In this document: positions 63,317 through 64,000 of the stretch, piece by piece
How the letters are laid out: the number at the start of each line of letters is the position of its first letter
Position numbering within the stretch: the first letter of the stretch is position 1
NCBI GenBank assembly: GCA_017302615.1
Contig: JAFLDB010000013.1
Coordinates: 1-64,000 of the forward strand
Length of the DNA: 64,000 nt
Reading direction: 5' to 3'
Origin: Sphingomonadales bacterium
GTDB taxonomy: Bacteria > Pseudomonadota > Alphaproteobacteria > Sphingomonadales > Sphingomonadaceae
Position numbers and translations under genes: made by a program
The notes under the pieces: generated by a model
Seen by the model: only the letters and a program-made list of their open reading frames with translations
What the model was told of the DNA's origin: nothing
The model's database searches: none

Positions 63317-64000
63317 TTGGCGATCCGGCGGCTCCCTCCCCTGCGCGCGATCGAGGCTTTCGTGCGGATTGTCCGGCTCGGTTCCGCCCGCGCAGCGGCG
63401 GACGAGCTGGGCCTCTCGCCCAGCGCGCTGTCCCGCCGGGTTTCCGCGCTGGAGGATTTCATCGGCAAGCGGCTGTTCACCCGCCAGCACCAGGCGATGA
63501 AGCTGACCGACGATGGCCATGCCTTCTACAATGCGGTCGGGCCGAAGTTCGATGAACTGGCAGCCGCAGTGGAAGGCCAGGTAGAAGACAGCAAGGTGTT
63601 GCGCCTGCACCTGGGCCTGCTGCCGCTGTTCGGCAGCCAGCGCCTGTTCCCGCGCCTGCCGGAACTGCGCAAGCTGCACCCCCGGCTGCACATCGATTTC
63701 GACACCAGCCCGCACCTCGACCACCGGGTTGGCGACACGCTGGATGCCGCGATTGTCCTGTCGAAACAGCCCGAACCAGGGTTCCACGCGGTGCGGCTGG
63801 ATCACAACCGGGTCTATGCCTTCACATCGAAGGCGCTGGCGGAGGAAATCGGCCCGCAGCCCGATCAGGAAGCCCTGTCGCGCCAAACCTTCCTGATCCA
63901 CACCGAACTGCCCGACAGCTTTGTGGCGTGGAAGGCCGCGATCGGGATGCCGGGGCTGCAACCGGCGGCAATCGACCATTACGATTCCGGCCAGTTGATC
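63317..64000 (+). CDS. LysR-family regulator, truncated by window end
   Basis: This frame is open to the window edge for 228 codons. It starts with TTG, with GGAGG 9 nt upstream overlapping the corC stop region. The LysR winged HTH is clear (LRAIEAFVRIVRLGSARAAA, LGLSPSALSRRVSALEDFIG), followed by the start of the effector domain (RLHLGLLPLFGSQRLFPRLP). In many proteobacteria lnt follows corC; here a regulator takes that place. The target is unknown. Confidence 0.88.
   Translation, partial: MAIRRLPPLRAIEAFVRIVRLGSARAAADELGLSPSALSRRVSALEDFIGKRLFTRQHQAMKLTDDGHAFYNAVGPKFDELAAAVEGQVEDSKVLRLHLGLLPLFGSQRLFPRLPELRKLHPRLHIDFDTSPHLDHRVGDTLDAAIVLSKQPEPGFHAVRLDHNRVYAFTSKALAEEIGPQPDQEALSRQTFLIHTELPDSFVAWKAAIGMPGLQPAAIDHYDSGQLI

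Overview
The window looks like chromosomal DNA of a GC-rich alphaproteobacterium of the order Sphingomonadales (Novosphingobium/Sphingomonas-like). The evidence is a conserved rimI-mucR-fur-plsC-miaB-phoH-ybeY-corC block, a MucR-type regulator, small proteins resembling sphingomonad families (DUF6628-like, DUF6768-like), a class II DAHP synthase, and a ribosomal protein S12 with arginine at position 88. No database search was possible; names come from motifs, lengths and gene order.

Layout. Positions 1-2100 are an AT-richer accessory patch. A RAYT-type (REP-associated tyrosine transposase) gene is surrounded by 24-nt perfect palindromes. A ~256-bp block carrying its 5' end is duplicated upstream, and an AT-rich orphan gene sits between the copies. 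An HNH protein follows, then the leftward str operon (rpsL-rpsG-fusA-tuf) with a terminator after tuf and an 18-bp inverted repeat between rpsL and rpsG. Behind rpsL lie a small DNA-binding-like gene and a 796-aa DNA adenine methyltransferase with a candidate nuclease motif. A 29-nt promoter-like box occurs twice here, before rpsL and before the small gene.

Positions 10.5-29 kb hold a terminase-like HTH protein, a GST, a TonB-type protein, a JmjC/cupin protein, a DUF3857-transglutaminase and an alpha/beta hydrolase. A P450-rubredoxin pair follows, facing a TetR gene. Next come an S9 peptidase with two secreted amidohydrolases, an ECF sigma factor with an apparent single-base frameshift plus its membrane partner, an unusual secreted Cys/Trp-repeat protein, a LysR regulator, ApaG and an antiporter.

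Positions 29-45 kb hold a DUF6628-like gene with a strong Fur-box-like operator, metZ, a PMT/polyprenol-P-mannose-synthase pair, leuB, recO, ubiK, TspO, tlyA, ilvE, a PhoX phosphatase, an epimerase, a YghU-type GST and a collagen-like secreted protein. A non-coding stretch at 37.6-38.2 kb carries an 18-codon ORF with a near-ideal ribosome binding site and a duplicated hairpin.

Positions 45-64 kb hold tRNA-Gln, a quinone oxidoreductase-ureohydrolase pair, DAHP synthase with a spermidine-synthase-like gene, an M16 peptidase, NfuA, RutE, tsaB-rimI, mucR, fur, an acyltransferase, miaB, phoH, a Ca2+/H+ antiporter without a normal start codon, ybeY, corC and a LysR gene cut by the window edge.

Most of the window is housekeeping. 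The non-routine signals are regulatory or structural: the duplicated promoter box, the hairpin over the ribosome binding site of the collagen-like gene, the Fur box, the frameshifted sigma factor, the non-AUG start, the rubredoxin beside a P450, and the RAYT/palindrome patch.
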